This document shows positions 1 to 6,959 of a stretch of 6,959 bases of DNA, piece by piece. Under the pieces are notes generated by a model. It was not told the DNA's origin. It did not search any database and worked only from the letters and a program-made list of their open reading frames with translations. How positions within the stretch are numbered: the first letter of the stretch is position 1; every line of letters begins with the position of its first letter. The stretch spans positions 1-6,959 of the forward strand of contig URZP01000071.1 in assembly GCA_900552365.1 (NCBI GenBank). The letters are read 5' to 3'. Made by a program: the position numbers and the translations under genes. The stretch is from an uncultured Coriobacteriaceae bacterium. GTDB lineage: Bacteria > Actinomycetota > Coriobacteriia > Coriobacteriales > Eggerthellaceae.

Positions 1-22
1 CGTCATGAGAACACGTCATGGA

Positions 23-29
23 AGAGGGA
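23..29 (+). promoter_or_regulatory. Shine-Dalgarno of dapF, supports the start at 33
   Basis: The purine run AGAGGGA ends four bases before the ATG at 33, an acceptable ribosome-binding distance. The in-frame ATG at 18 has only a weak GAGA (7-10) upstream. The Shine-Dalgarno therefore favours the start at 33, and so does the protein's N-terminus. Confidence 0.6.
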
Positions 30-32
30 ATC

Positions 33-911
33 ATGCACATCGATTTCGTGAAAATGAACGGTGCGGGCAACGACTTCGTGATGATCGGGGACTACTTCGA
101 TCAGCTTCATCTAAGCAATGAACAGGTTCAGTGGATTTGCGACCGACATTTCGGTGTAGGAGCAGATGGCGTCATCGTTGTGAAGCCGTCGATCAATCCC
201 GATGCCGTTGCGTTCATGGATTATTACAACTCCGACGGAACCAAAGCGGAAATGTGCGGCAACGGCATTCGCTGTTTCGCGAAGTTTCTTGTTGACGGTG
301 GCGTTGTCGAGTCTGGTTCGGACTCGTTCGCGGTGGACACGCTTTCGGGTAAAAAGGAAATCTCGATCCTTCGCGATATCGAGGGGAATATGCAGTTGGC
401 CACGGTGGACATGGGTGCTCCAATTTTGGAGCCTTCTCAGGTGCCCACTACGCTATCGGGCGTTCCGACGGAATGGGGATCGGTTGCGCTTGAGCAGGAA
501 ATCGTCGTCGATGGCAAGACTTACCAGGCTACGTGCGTTTCCATGGGCAATCCCCATGCGGTCATTTTCGTGGATGACCCGGTGACGTTCCCTGTGACTG
601 AAATCGGTCCCAAGATCGAGACGCTGGGGGTATTCCCCGAAAAGACCAACGTGGAGTTCGCCCATGTTGATGGCGACGTTATCACCATGCGCGTTTGGGA
701 GCGCGGCTGCGGTGAAACCCTTGCATGCGGTACCGGCTGTTGCGCGACGGCGGTCGCTGCGCATATGACCGGGCGTGCGGGTCGCAAGGTCACCCTTAAA
801 GTGCTTGGTGGCGAGATCGGCATTGAGTGGTCCGAAGAAGGCGGCGACTTGGGTTCGGTCATTATGACGGGTCCAGCCAAGAAAGCTTTTGCAGGCTCGC
901 TTGAGATTTAG
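33..911 (+). CDS. dapF: Diaminopimelate epimerase
   Basis: DapF (EC 5.1.1.7) interconverts LL- and meso-diaminopimelate in the cytoplasm. This is the late step that supplies meso-DAP for peptidoglycan cross-links and for lysine through LysA. It is a PLP-independent two-base racemase using a pair of cysteines. Numbering from the ATG at 33 (292 aa, normal for the family, which is roughly 270-290), the protein opens with the family signature FVKMNGAGNDFV. The first catalytic Cys is Cys75 in MCGNGIRC and the second is Cys232 in ETLACGTGCCA. GNPHAV, around residue 175, is a further conserved DapF element, and the two halves resemble each other as expected for this fold. An in-frame ATG at 18 would add MEEGI; I prefer 33 because family members begin just before the F-x-K-M-x-G-x-GNDF motif and because of the Shine-Dalgarno at 23-29. 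The stop is TAG at 909-911. I see no terminator immediately after it; the first strong one is at 1058-1100. Identification is near certain; only the start is open. Confidence 0.97.
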   Translation: MHIDFVKMNGAGNDFVMIGDYFDQLHLSNEQVQWICDRHFGVGADGVIVVKPSINPDAVAFMDYYNSDGTKAEMCGNGIRCFAKFLVDGGVVESGSDSFAVDTLSGKKEISILRDIEGNMQLATVDMGAPILEPSQVPTTLSGVPTEWGSVALEQEIVVDGKTYQATCVSMGNPHAVIFVDDPVTFPVTEIGPKIETLGVFPEKTNVEFAHVDGDVITMRVWERGCGETLACGTGCCATAVAAHMTGRAGRKVTLKVLGGEIGIEWSEEGGDLGSVIMTGPAKKAFAGSLEI

Positions 912-937
912 CGGCGATTTGATTTCTGGCGCGTTTG

Positions 938-966
938 GTTTCGGTTCTCATTAACTGGATCGAAAC
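938..966 (+). other. Possible RNA hairpin in the gltB upstream region
   Basis: Bases 938-947 can pair with 957-966 in RNA as a 10-bp stem containing one G-U and one U-G wobble, around a 9-nt loop (948-956). No T-run follows on the + strand, so it is not a standard intrinsic terminator for dapF. It could be a leader structure or chance. I have no comparative support. Confidence 0.3.
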
Positions 967-1057
967 AAGACTGCAATCGTTCGGTAGCAGTGCATTCGTA
1001 TTGTTGTATCAACGGGCTGGGTGTTTGTTCCTTCGGTCGGTGCACCCTGGCTCGTCG

Positions 1058-1100
1058 AAGCCGGACTAGCAAGGTTTCACTCCTTGCGTCCGGCTTTTCT
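1058..1100 (+). terminator. Rho-independent terminator-like hairpin just upstream of gltB
   Basis: AAGCCGGAC (1058-1066) pairs perfectly with GTCCGGCTT (1088-1096). After a two-base bulge (TA, 1067-1068), GCAAGG (1069-1074) pairs with CCTTGC (1082-1087) around the 7-nt loop TTTCACT. That gives 15 base pairs with a GC-rich core, followed by TTTTCT (1095-1100, overlapping the last two stem bases). A further 5-bp pairing, CTCGT 1051-1055 with ACGAG 1103-1107, could close the base. The T-run is short and interrupted by C, so termination may be partial. It may end dapF transcription, or act as an attenuator in the gltB leader. Its position, with only 14 bases between 1100 and the gltB ATG, favours a role in gltB expression. 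Confidence 0.72.
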
Positions 1101-1105
1101 ATACG

Positions 1106-1114
1106 AGAAGGGGG
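1106..1114 (+). promoter_or_regulatory. Shine-Dalgarno of gltB, ambiguous between two starts
   Basis: The purine run GAGAAGGGGG (1105-1114) abuts the ATG at 1115, leaving three bases after AGAAGG (1106-1111) and none after the full G-run. The in-frame GTG at 1121 lies six bases past the G-run, a more usual spacing. Either start places the mature N-terminal Cys in the same position, so the enzyme is unaffected. Confidence 0.55.
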
Positions 1115-4100
1115 ATGGGTGTGTCGAAGATGAGGCAACTTAACTCGAGGCGAAACGAGCAGCTTGGTCTTTACCGCAGCGAATTCGAACATGACGCGTG
1201 CGGATTGGGCGCGCTAGCTCAGCTTGACGGTCTGAAATCGCATCAGATGCTAGACGATGCCCTTTCGGTGCTTATTAACCTCGAGCATCGTGGTGGCGTC
1301 GGCCTTGAGCGGAACACCGGCGATGGTGCAGGCGTTCTGTTCCAGGTGCCGCATCGTTTCTTCCGGAAGGAAGCGCAGAAGTACGGGCATATCCTTCCCG
1401 AAGAAGGCGACTACGCGGTGGCGATGGTCTTCCTTCCTCAGGACGAGCAGGGAGTCGCCGATGCAATGCGCGTTTTCGCTGACGGTTGTGCGGCGAACGG
1501 AATTCCGCTTTTGTTCTGGCGCGATGTCCCCACCGATGCCCACGGTTTAGGCGAAACCGCCATTGCGTCGATGCCCGTCATCAAGCAGGCCTTTTTGGGC
1601 CGACCCGCCAATTGCGAGACGCGCGATAACTTCGAGCGTGCACTCTATATTTGCCGAAGGGAGATCGAAAAGGCTGGAGACGTTTCCTCGGAGCTGGCAG
1701 AAAAGATCTTCTATATTTGCTCGATGAGCTCGCGCACCATCGTTTACAAGGGAATGTTGTTGGCTACGCAGATGCGCGGTTTCTATTCCGATTTGGCCGA
1801 CGCTTCAACTGAAACGGCCATCGCGCTTGTTCATTCGCGCTACAGCACCAATACCATGCCTGCTTGGGAACGCGCTCATCCTAATCGCTACATCATTCAT
1901 AACGGCGAGATCAACACGCTGAAGGGCAACAAGAATTGGGTTGCAGCTCGCGAACCCGAGCTCTACTCGCCGGTTCTTCAGGGCGATCTTGCAAAGACCC
2001 TCCCGGTTATCAATCGCGAAGGGTCGGACTCTGCAATGCTCGACAACGTTGTTGAGTTCCTGCACATGAACGGGCGCTCGCTTCCGCGTGCCATGTCGAT
2101 GCTTGTTCCCGAACCGTGGGATCACAACCCGGCTTTGTCCGAGCGTCGTCGCGCATGGGACGAATATCAGTCGATGTTGACGGAAGCGTGGGACGGCCCT
2201 GCTGCGTTGGCGTTCACTGATGGTGTGATTCTTGGCGCAACCCTCGATCGAAACGGTCTGCGTCCTGCGCGTTATTACGTGACTAAGGACAACCGTCTGG
2301 TTCTTTCGAGTGAGGTGGGCGTTCTTGATGTTGATCCTGCGAATATCCTGGTCTCGGGAAGTTTGGGCCCTGGGCAAATGCTCGTGGTGGATCCTTCACG
2401 CGGTCGCGTCATGTTCGACGACGAGGTGAAGAACGAGCTGGCAAACGAGCGTCCCTACCGCGAGTGGATCGACTCGCGCATGATTGAGATGCCTTATCTG
2501 TTGGAGAAAAACGCTGCGTTTGAAGGAGACGCTGCGGTTGATGACGGCATCGATCTGACGCTTCGCCAGGCGGTTCACGGATTCCATTACGATGACATGC
2601 AAGAGGCGATTCTTCCTATGGCCCGTACGGGGAAAACCCCGTTGGCGTCGATGGGCATGGATGTTCCGCTTGCTTGCTTGACCGATAAGGACCGCCGCCT
2701 GTTCGACTACTTCAATCAGCTGTTTGCTCAGGTTACCAATCCGCCTATCGATGCTCTTCGCGAGTCGTTCATCACGTCAACGCTTCTGTATTTGGGCAAT
2801 CATGGCAATATGTTCGAGGATGCTCGTGAGAACTGCCGTTTGGTGAAGCTGGAGACCCCGCTTCTTACCAAGCGGGAATTCGACGCGCTGGCGCATATCG
2901 ATGAGCAGGGATTCAAGGCTACCACGCTTCATGCCGCTTATCGTATTGGCGACGGAAAGAACGCGCTGCGTGAGGCGCTTGAGCGCTTGCATAGCGAGGC
3001 GACCGCTGCGATCGAATCCGGCGTTAACATCCTTGTCATTTCCGATCGCGCGGGTCAGGGTGAAGTTCCTATCCCGTCGCTGTTGGCTGTCGCAAGCGTT
3101 CACAACCATCTGCTTCGTTGCGGTGTGCGCACCAATGCGGACATCATCGTCGAAACGGGCGACGCCATCACGTCGCACGATTTCGCAACGTTGGTGGGTT
3201 ATTCTGCATCGGGCATCTTCCCGTACCTGGCTCATGAAAGCATCGAGAATTTTTGCTCGATGCATGTCATCGAGCAGGACTGCGCGACGGCAATCGCCAA
3301 CTACAACAAGGCAGTGGTTGCGGGCGTGGTCTCCATCATGTCGAAGATGGGCATCTCTACCATGCAGGGGTACCACAGCGCTCAGGTCTTTGAAGTGCTT
3401 GGTTTATCCGACGAGGTGATCGACGAGCACTTCACTGGAACTGTCAGCAGGATCGGCGGTCTTGGCATCGACGATATCCAGCGCGAATGCGATATGCGTT
3501 ATGATCGCATGGTTGCGCAGGCGGCTTTCGTTGCTCCGTCGGTGCTTTCGAGCTCGGGTTTGACTAAGTGGCGTCCGAATGGTGGGGAAGAGCATCTCAT
3601 CAATCCTACGACCATCACGCTTTTGCAGCAAGCCGCCCGCGAGAACGATTTCGACACGTTTATGGAATTCAGCGCTGCGATGCATCCTCAAGGGCGTGCG
3701 GTCGCGTTGCGCGACCTGCTTGAATTCGATTTCGAGCATGCCGATTCCATCCCAATTGATCAGGTGGAGCCTGCAGCCGAGATCGTCAAACGCTTTACCA
3801 CGGGCGCAATGAGCTATGGGTCCATCTCCAAAGAGGCCCATGAATGCCTTGCCATTGCCATGAATCGACTTGGTGGTAAGTCGAACACCGGCGAGGGCGG
3901 CGAGGACACGGCTCGCGAAACGCGTCTTCCCAATGGCGATAGCAAGTTGTCTGCAATCAAGCAGATCGCTTCCGGTCGTTTTGGTGTGACCAGCCGTTAT
4001 TTGATGAGCGCTCGCGAGATCCAGATCAAGATGGCGCAAGGTGCGAAGCCAGGCGAAGGCGGGCATCTTCCTGGAAGCAAGGTTTGGCCGTGGATCGCGA

Positions 4101-5746
4101 AGACCCGCCGTTCCACGCCGGGCTTGAGCCTTATCTCCCCGCCACCGCATCATGACATCTATTCGATCGAGGATCTTGCCGAGCTTATCTTCGATATGAA
4201 GAACGCCAACCCAAGCGCCAGGATTTCGGTGAAGCTCGTTTCCGAAGCGGGCGTCGGAACCATTGCCACCGGTGTCGCCAAAGGCGGCGCGCATAAGATC
4301 CTGATCTCGGGTTCCAACGGCGGAACCGGTGCGGCTCCGCGCGACTCCATCTATCATGCCGGTCTTCCGCTGGAACTTGGATTGGCGGAAGCACAGCAGA
4401 CGCTCCTTCAGAACGGCTTGCGTTCTCGTGTCGTCGTAGAGGCCGACGGAAAGCTGGTTGATGGTCGTGATGTTGCGATGGCCTGCTTGCTGGGTGCTGA
4501 GGAATTCGGTTTTGCAACTATGCCGCTGATCGTCATGGGATGTTTGATGCAGCGTGATTGTCAGCAAGACACGTGTCCGGTTGGCATTGCCACGCAGAAT
4601 TGCAAGCTGCGTGGGCGTTTCAAGGGCAAGCCCGAATATGTCGTGAATTACATGCTGATGGTCGCCGAGCATCTTCGTCATATCATGGCGCGGCTTGGTT
4701 TCCGCACTGTTGAGGATATGGTGGGTCACCCCGAGCTTCTGAAGCAGACCGCTCCGGTAGAAAGCTGGAAGGCGCAGCTGCTTGACCTTTCCCCGGTGGT
4801 GTATCAGGCGAAAACCGAGATATGCGCGGATGTTCTCGGCGCCGATTGCCGTCATAGCCTTCCGGCCTTGGCTCCCGAGGATGTGCTTCCCTTCACGCTC
4901 GATGCCACATTGCTGGTGCCGTACACCAAAGAGGCGAGGGAGCATCTGGGCACTCAGCGTTTCGGCGTCGACATCGCCAACATCAATCGCGCGGTCGGCA
5001 CGATGCTGGGTTCGCAGGTGACGAAGGATCACCCTGAAGGGATCCCCGATGACTCGATCGTTGTGGATTGCTCGGGGTCTGCGGGCATGAGCTTCGGCGC
5101 CTTCGTTCCGCGCGGTGTCACGCTTAATGTCATTGGCGAAGCGAACGATTACTTTGGCAAGGGTCTTTCTGGTGGAACGTTGACGCTTCGACCCAACGAG
5201 AACGCGGCTTTCAGGCCAAATGAGAACATCGTTGCCGGCAATGTTGCATTCTATGGTGCAACGGGTGGTAAGGCGTTCGTTAACGGAATGGCTGGTCAAC
5301 GCTTTGCAGTACGCAATTCCGGTGCCACCTTGGTGGTTGAAGGTGTCGGCAACAACGGATGCGAGTATATGACGGGCGGCAAAGTGGTGATCCTGGGCGA
5401 AGTCGGGTTGAACTTCGCTGCGGGCATGAGCGGTGGCGTTGCGTACGTGTTCGATGGACAGCATACGCTTGCGCAACGGTGCAATCGCGATTTGGTCGAC
5501 ATCGAACAGCCCGATGAAAACGAGCTCGCTGAAATCGAAGAACTTCTTCGTGAGCATGTCGATCGCACGGGGAGCCCCTTGGGAATCAAGATGCTTTACC
5601 GGTTCGCTCGAATCAAAGCGAATTTCAAACGTGTTATCCCGCGCGACTACAAGCGTATTTACGATCTGATCGCGAACGAAGAGGCGAAGGGCTTCTCGCA
5701 TGAGGAAGCTGCAGAGCGCGCGTTCGAAATGTTTAGGGGGAACTAG
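1115..5746 (+). CDS. gltB: Glutamate synthase large (alpha) subunit
   Basis: GltB is the catalytic subunit of NAD(P)H-dependent glutamate synthase (GOGAT), which turns glutamine plus 2-oxoglutarate into two glutamates in the cytoplasm. At 1543 aa it has the usual length (about 1500) and all four expected domains. First, a class II (Ntn) glutamine amidotransferase spans about 29-440; its nucleophile is Cys29 in EHDACGLG, to be exposed by removal of a 28-residue propeptide, with supporting motifs HSRYSTN (240-246), HNGEIN (262-267) and DRNGLRPAR (from 378). Second, a central linker domain spans about 475-775. Third, an FMN-binding synthase barrel spans about 830-1200, with GGKSNTGEGGED (920-931), GAKPGEGGHLPG (976-987) and GSNGGTGA (1066-1073). 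It carries the [3Fe-4S] ligands Cys1143, Cys1149 and Cys1154 in the C-x5-C-x4-C pattern, followed by PVG. Fourth, a GXGXG beta-helix domain runs to about 1447 (GSAGMSFG 1321-1328). No frameshift or missing key residue is seen. The GTG at 1121 and ATG at 1130 are alternative starts. gltD follows after one base, so the two are surely co-transcribed. A terminator-like hairpin lies just upstream. Confidence 0.98.
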   Translation: MGVSKMRQLNSRRNEQLGLYRSEFEHDACGLGALAQLDGLKSHQMLDDALSVLINLEHRGGVGLERNTGDGAGVLFQVPHRFFRKEAQKYGHILPEEGDYAVAMVFLPQDEQGVADAMRVFADGCAANGIPLLFWRDVPTDAHGLGETAIASMPVIKQAFLGRPANCETRDNFERALYICRREIEKAGDVSSELAEKIFYICSMSSRTIVYKGMLLATQMRGFYSDLADASTETAIALVHSRYSTNTMPAWERAHPNRYIIHNGEINTLKGNKNWVAAREPELYSPVLQGDLAKTLPVINREGSDSAMLDNVVEFLHMNGRSLPRAMSMLVPEPWDHNPALSERRRAWDEYQSMLTEAWDGPAALAFTDGVILGATLDRNGLRPARYYVTKDNRLVLSSEVGVLDVDPANILVSGSLGPGQMLVVDPSRGRVMFDDEVKNELANERPYREWIDSRMIEMPYLLEKNAAFEGDAAVDDGIDLTLRQAVHGFHYDDMQEAILPMARTGKTPLASMGMDVPLACLTDKDRRLFDYFNQLFAQVTNPPIDALRESFITSTLLYLGNHGNMFEDARENCRLVKLETPLLTKREFDALAHIDEQGFKATTLHAAYRIGDGKNALREALERLHSEATAAIESGVNILVISDRAGQGEVPIPSLLAVASVHNHLLRCGVRTNADIIVETGDAITSHDFATLVGYSASGIFPYLAHESIENFCSMHVIEQDCATAIANYNKAVVAGVVSIMSKMGISTMQGYHSAQVFEVLGLSDEVIDEHFTGTVSRIGGLGIDDIQRECDMRYDRMVAQAAFVAPSVLSSSGLTKWRPNGGEEHLINPTTITLLQQAARENDFDTFMEFSAAMHPQGRAVALRDLLEFDFEHADSIPIDQVEPAAEIVKRFTTGAMSYGSISKEAHECLAIAMNRLGGKSNTGEGGEDTARETRLPNGDSKLSAIKQIASGRFGVTSRYLMSAREIQIKMAQGAKPGEGGHLPGSKVWPWIAKTRRSTPGLSLISPPPHHDIYSIEDLAELIFDMKNANPSARISVKLVSEAGVGTIATGVAKGGAHKILISGSNGGTGAAPRDSIYHAGLPLELGLAEAQQTLLQNGLRSRVVVEADGKLVDGRDVAMACLLGAEEFGFATMPLIVMGCLMQRDCQQDTCPVGIATQNCKLRGRFKGKPEYVVNYMLMVAEHLRHIMARLGFRTVEDMVGHPELLKQTAPVESWKAQLLDLSPVVYQAKTEICADVLGADCRHSLPALAPEDVLPFTLDATLLVPYTKEAREHLGTQRFGVDIANINRAVGTMLGSQVTKDHPEGIPDDSIVVDCSGSAGMSFGAFVPRGVTLNVIGEANDYFGKGLSGGTLTLRPNENAAFRPNENIVAGNVAFYGATGGKAFVNGMAGQRFAVRNSGATLVVEGVGNNGCEYMTGGKVVILGEVGLNFAAGMSGGVAYVFDGQHTLAQRCNRDLVDIEQPDENELAEIEELLREHVDRTGSPLGIKMLYRFARIKANFKRVIPRDYKRIYDLIANEEAKGFSHEEAAERAFEMFRGN
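5735..5740 (+). promoter_or_regulatory. Shine-Dalgarno of gltD inside the gltB 3' end
   Basis: AGGGGG lies seven bases before the gltD ATG at 5748 and within the last codons of gltB. With the gltB stop (5744-5746) separated from the ATG by a single C, this arrangement suggests translational coupling, which would help keep the two subunits in step. Confidence 0.75.
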
Positions 5747-5747
5747 C

Positions 5748-6959
5748 ATGGGAAAACCGGGAGCATTCCTTCACGTTGAGCGCATAGCCCACGGCGTAGC
5801 CGATGCCCGCGAATCGGTTGCCGGTTACAACGAATTCGTCATCCCTCTGTCGTTGTCGGATCAGGAGGTTCAGGCGAGCCGCTGCATGGACTGCGGCGTT
5901 GCGTTCTGCCAATGCGGCATTGTCATCGGTAAGGCAAAGAAGCCGACGGGCTGTCCTCTTCACAACCCTATTCCCGAGACAAACGATCTTCTGTATGAAG
6001 GACGTCTTGCAGAGGCGGCGGCACGTCTTTCGACGACTAATCCGTTTCCCGAGTTCACAGGTAGGGTTTGCCCGGCTCCGTGTGAGCAGGCATGCAACTT
6101 GGGAGAACACGATCGAGCGGTGACTATCCATGACAACGAACGGGCTATTTCGGATGCGGCATGGGCTGCGGGTGTGAAGCCGTTGCCGATTCCTGAAGAA
6201 GGCGCAGCCAAGGTTGCTGTTGTCGGCTCTGGCCCCGCTGGCCTTGCAGCGGCATGGAGACTCGCATGCGAAGGGTTGGCCGTCACTGTTTTCGAGAAGG
6301 CGGATCGTGCTGGTGGATTGCTGATGTATGGCATCCCCAATATGAAACTGCCGAAGTCGATCATCGAACGTCGAATCGATTTGATGCAGCGCAGCGGTGT
6401 CGAATTCGTCTTCGAATGCGATGCAATCGATCGAGCTGATGAGATTCTGAATGATTTCGATGCCGTTGTTTTGGCATGCGGTTTCCGCAAGCCTCGTGCT
6501 ATGGGGGTCGAAGGCGAAGATCTTGAGAACGTTCGCTTCGCTGTCGACTACCTGACCGAGGCGACGAAGTCACTCCTCGCTTCGGAAGAGCCGGTGGAAA
6601 CGGCTAAAGGCAAGCATGTCATCGTTGTGGGCGGCGGCGATACGGGCGTCGATTGCATCGCGACGGCCCTTCGTCAGGGTTGCGCATCGGTTCATCAGGT
6701 GATTCGCGCTTCGGCTCCGAAAGATCCTGACCTCGAAACCGACTGGATGAACTGGCCTAATCCGCACGGACCTGCGAAAGACGGTTATGGTCAATTGGAA
6801 GCCGCGGCGGTTATGGGCGAGGATCCTCGCGTGTGGTCTACGGATACCCTTGCGTTCAAAGCTGGCGCAAACGGTGAAGATGTTGCCGTCGCTGTTCTTC
6901 AGGCTAAAGACGGAAGCGATCCCTATGAGGTTCCCGCTGATTTGGTTCTTATTGCAAAA
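5748..6959 (+). CDS. gltD: Glutamate synthase small (beta) subunit, NAD(P)H oxidoreductase; 3' end outside the window
   Basis: GltD is the electron-input subunit of GOGAT. It oxidises NAD(P)H at FAD and passes electrons through [4Fe-4S] clusters to GltB. The frame is open to the last base, giving 404 residues; family members are about 470-490 aa, so roughly the last 70-90 (the FAD-closing part) lie beyond the edge. The N-terminal ferredoxin-like cluster domain shows Cys46, Cys49, Cys54 and Cys69 (CMDCGVAFC, then GCPLHNPIP), and Cys108, Cys112 and Cys116 in VCPAPCEQAC. The FAD-binding Rossmann motif is VVGSGPAG (158-165), with EKADRAGGLLMYGIPNMKLP (183-202) following as in other GltD proteins. 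The pyridine-nucleotide motif is VVGGGDTGVD (293-302). Compared with the shortest GltD proteins, a loop of about ten residues separates Cys54 from Cys69, and an extra Cys56 sits beside Cys54. Related NAD(P)H-domain proteins exist (such as the dihydropyrimidine dehydrogenase N-terminal part and NfnB), but the position directly behind gltB settles the assignment. Confidence 0.96.
   Translation, partial: MGKPGAFLHVERIAHGVADARESVAGYNEFVIPLSLSDQEVQASRCMDCGVAFCQCGIVIGKAKKPTGCPLHNPIPETNDLLYEGRLAEAAARLSTTNPFPEFTGRVCPAPCEQACNLGEHDRAVTIHDNERAISDAAWAAGVKPLPIPEEGAAKVAVVGSGPAGLAAAWRLACEGLAVTVFEKADRAGGLLMYGIPNMKLPKSIIERRIDLMQRSGVEFVFECDAIDRADEILNDFDAVVLACGFRKPRAMGVEGEDLENVRFAVDYLTEATKSLLASEEPVETAKGKHVIVVGGGDTGVDCIATALRQGCASVHQVIRASAPKDPDLETDWMNWPNPHGPAKDGYGQLEAAAVMGEDPRVWSTDTLAFKAGANGEDVAVAVLQAKDGSDPYEVPADLVLIAK

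Larger units (their letters stand above)
912..1114 (+). promoter_or_regulatory. Structured dapF-gltB intergenic region, probable gltB 5' leader
   Basis: This 203-bp stretch carries no convincing gene. There is no ATG before the gltB start, and the one GTG-initiated frame (990-1133) lacks a Shine-Dalgarno. I could not find a promoter with good -35 and -10 boxes at proper spacing: TTGAGA at 901-906 resembles a -35 but has no partner, and TATTGT at 999-1004 resembles a -10 without a -35. The region can fold into successive small hairpins: 938-966, 970-991, about 1001-1015, and GGGTG 1019-1023 with CACCC 1043-1047. The terminator-like hairpin at 1058-1096 follows. It matches no riboswitch class I recognise. 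The glutamine riboswitch (glnA motif) was considered because of the ATCGTTC at 976-982, but its other conserved blocks are absent. Calling it a regulatory leader is inference. Confidence 0.45.

Noticed and set aside
1..51. 3' end of an upstream gene overlapping the dapF start
   Set aside because: A TGA at 6-8 follows an open TCA codon, and frame 1 is open to a TGA at 49-51. Either could end an upstream gene (miaA often precedes dapF in some lineages), but a few codons are too little to support a call.
202..880. Several open frames overlapping dapF on both strands (for example 202-585, 453-764 and 521-880)
   Set aside because: They are shadows of dapF, low in complexity or rich in Arg and Ser, with no family motifs.
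931..945. Sigma-54 promoter resembling TGGC...TT near 927-941
   Set aside because: The TGGC at 927-930 is not followed by the required GC at the -12 position, so the match does not hold.
976..1040. Glutamine riboswitch (glnA motif) or T-box in the gltB leader
   Set aside because: ATCGTTC at 976-982 recalls part of the glnA motif, but the other conserved blocks are missing. An AGGGTG-CACCG-like string occurs only on the minus strand (about 1037-1048), so it cannot be a T-box for gltB.
1100..1105. TATACG as a -10 box for gltB
   Set aside because: Its -35 position (about 1077-1082, TCACTC) is a poor match, and a transcript starting about 1112 would lack the Shine-Dalgarno.
990..1133. GTG-initiated 47-codon frame crossing the leader and the gltB start, considered as an attenuator leader peptide
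   Set aside because: It has no Shine-Dalgarno and no enrichment in Glu or Gln codons, and it runs through the terminator stem and past the gltB start rather than stopping ahead of the hairpin.
3404..5749. Very long minus-strand open frame (781 codons) opposite gltB
   Set aside because: It is in exact codon register with gltB and is explained by the absence of TTA, CTA and TCA in the sense frame. Its translation shows no recognisable domain, and the other minus-strand frames at 1805-2377, 2396-2602 and 2777-3376 are in the same register. gltB itself is unmistakable.

Overview
This window is an ordinary piece of bacterial central nitrogen and cell-wall metabolism, with all genes on the + strand. 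It holds dapF (diaminopimelate epimerase), a 203-bp intergenic leader, gltB (glutamate synthase large subunit) and the first 404 codons of gltD (glutamate synthase small subunit), which runs off the right edge. GC content looks moderately high (mid to upper fifties percent by eye). gltB almost avoids the codons TTA, CTA and TCA. The DapF indicates a bacterium that makes meso-diaminopimelate. The sequence style and the [4Fe-4S] loop of GltD would fit an anaerobic actinobacterium of the Coriobacteriia/Eggerthellales type, but that placement is an impression that I could not test.

Layout: bases 1-32 hold only the approach to dapF, possibly including the stop of an upstream gene. dapF occupies 33-911. 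Bases 912-1114 contain no convincing gene or promoter but are rich in potential RNA hairpins. They end in a strong intrinsic-terminator-like hairpin (1058-1096, then a T-rich run) only 18 nt before the gltB start. gltB occupies 1115-5746. gltD begins at 5748, one base after the gltB stop, with its Shine-Dalgarno inside the end of gltB.

Function: GltB and GltD together form NAD(P)H-dependent glutamate synthase (GOGAT). GltD takes electrons from NAD(P)H through FAD and iron-sulfur clusters to the FMN and [3Fe-4S] centre of GltB. GltB strips ammonia from glutamine at its N-terminal Cys site, channels it, and reductively aminates 2-oxoglutarate to glutamate. All key catalytic and cofactor motifs are intact in the visible sequence. 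DapF acts in lysine and peptidoglycan synthesis, and its link to gltBD may be no more than proximity.

I found no undescribed multi-gene system, mobile element, CRISPR array or RNA gene. The item most worth a second look is the structured gltB leader. There is almost no room for a promoter between the terminator-like hairpin and the gltB start, so transcripts carrying gltB must probably read through it, which suggests conditional termination (attenuation).
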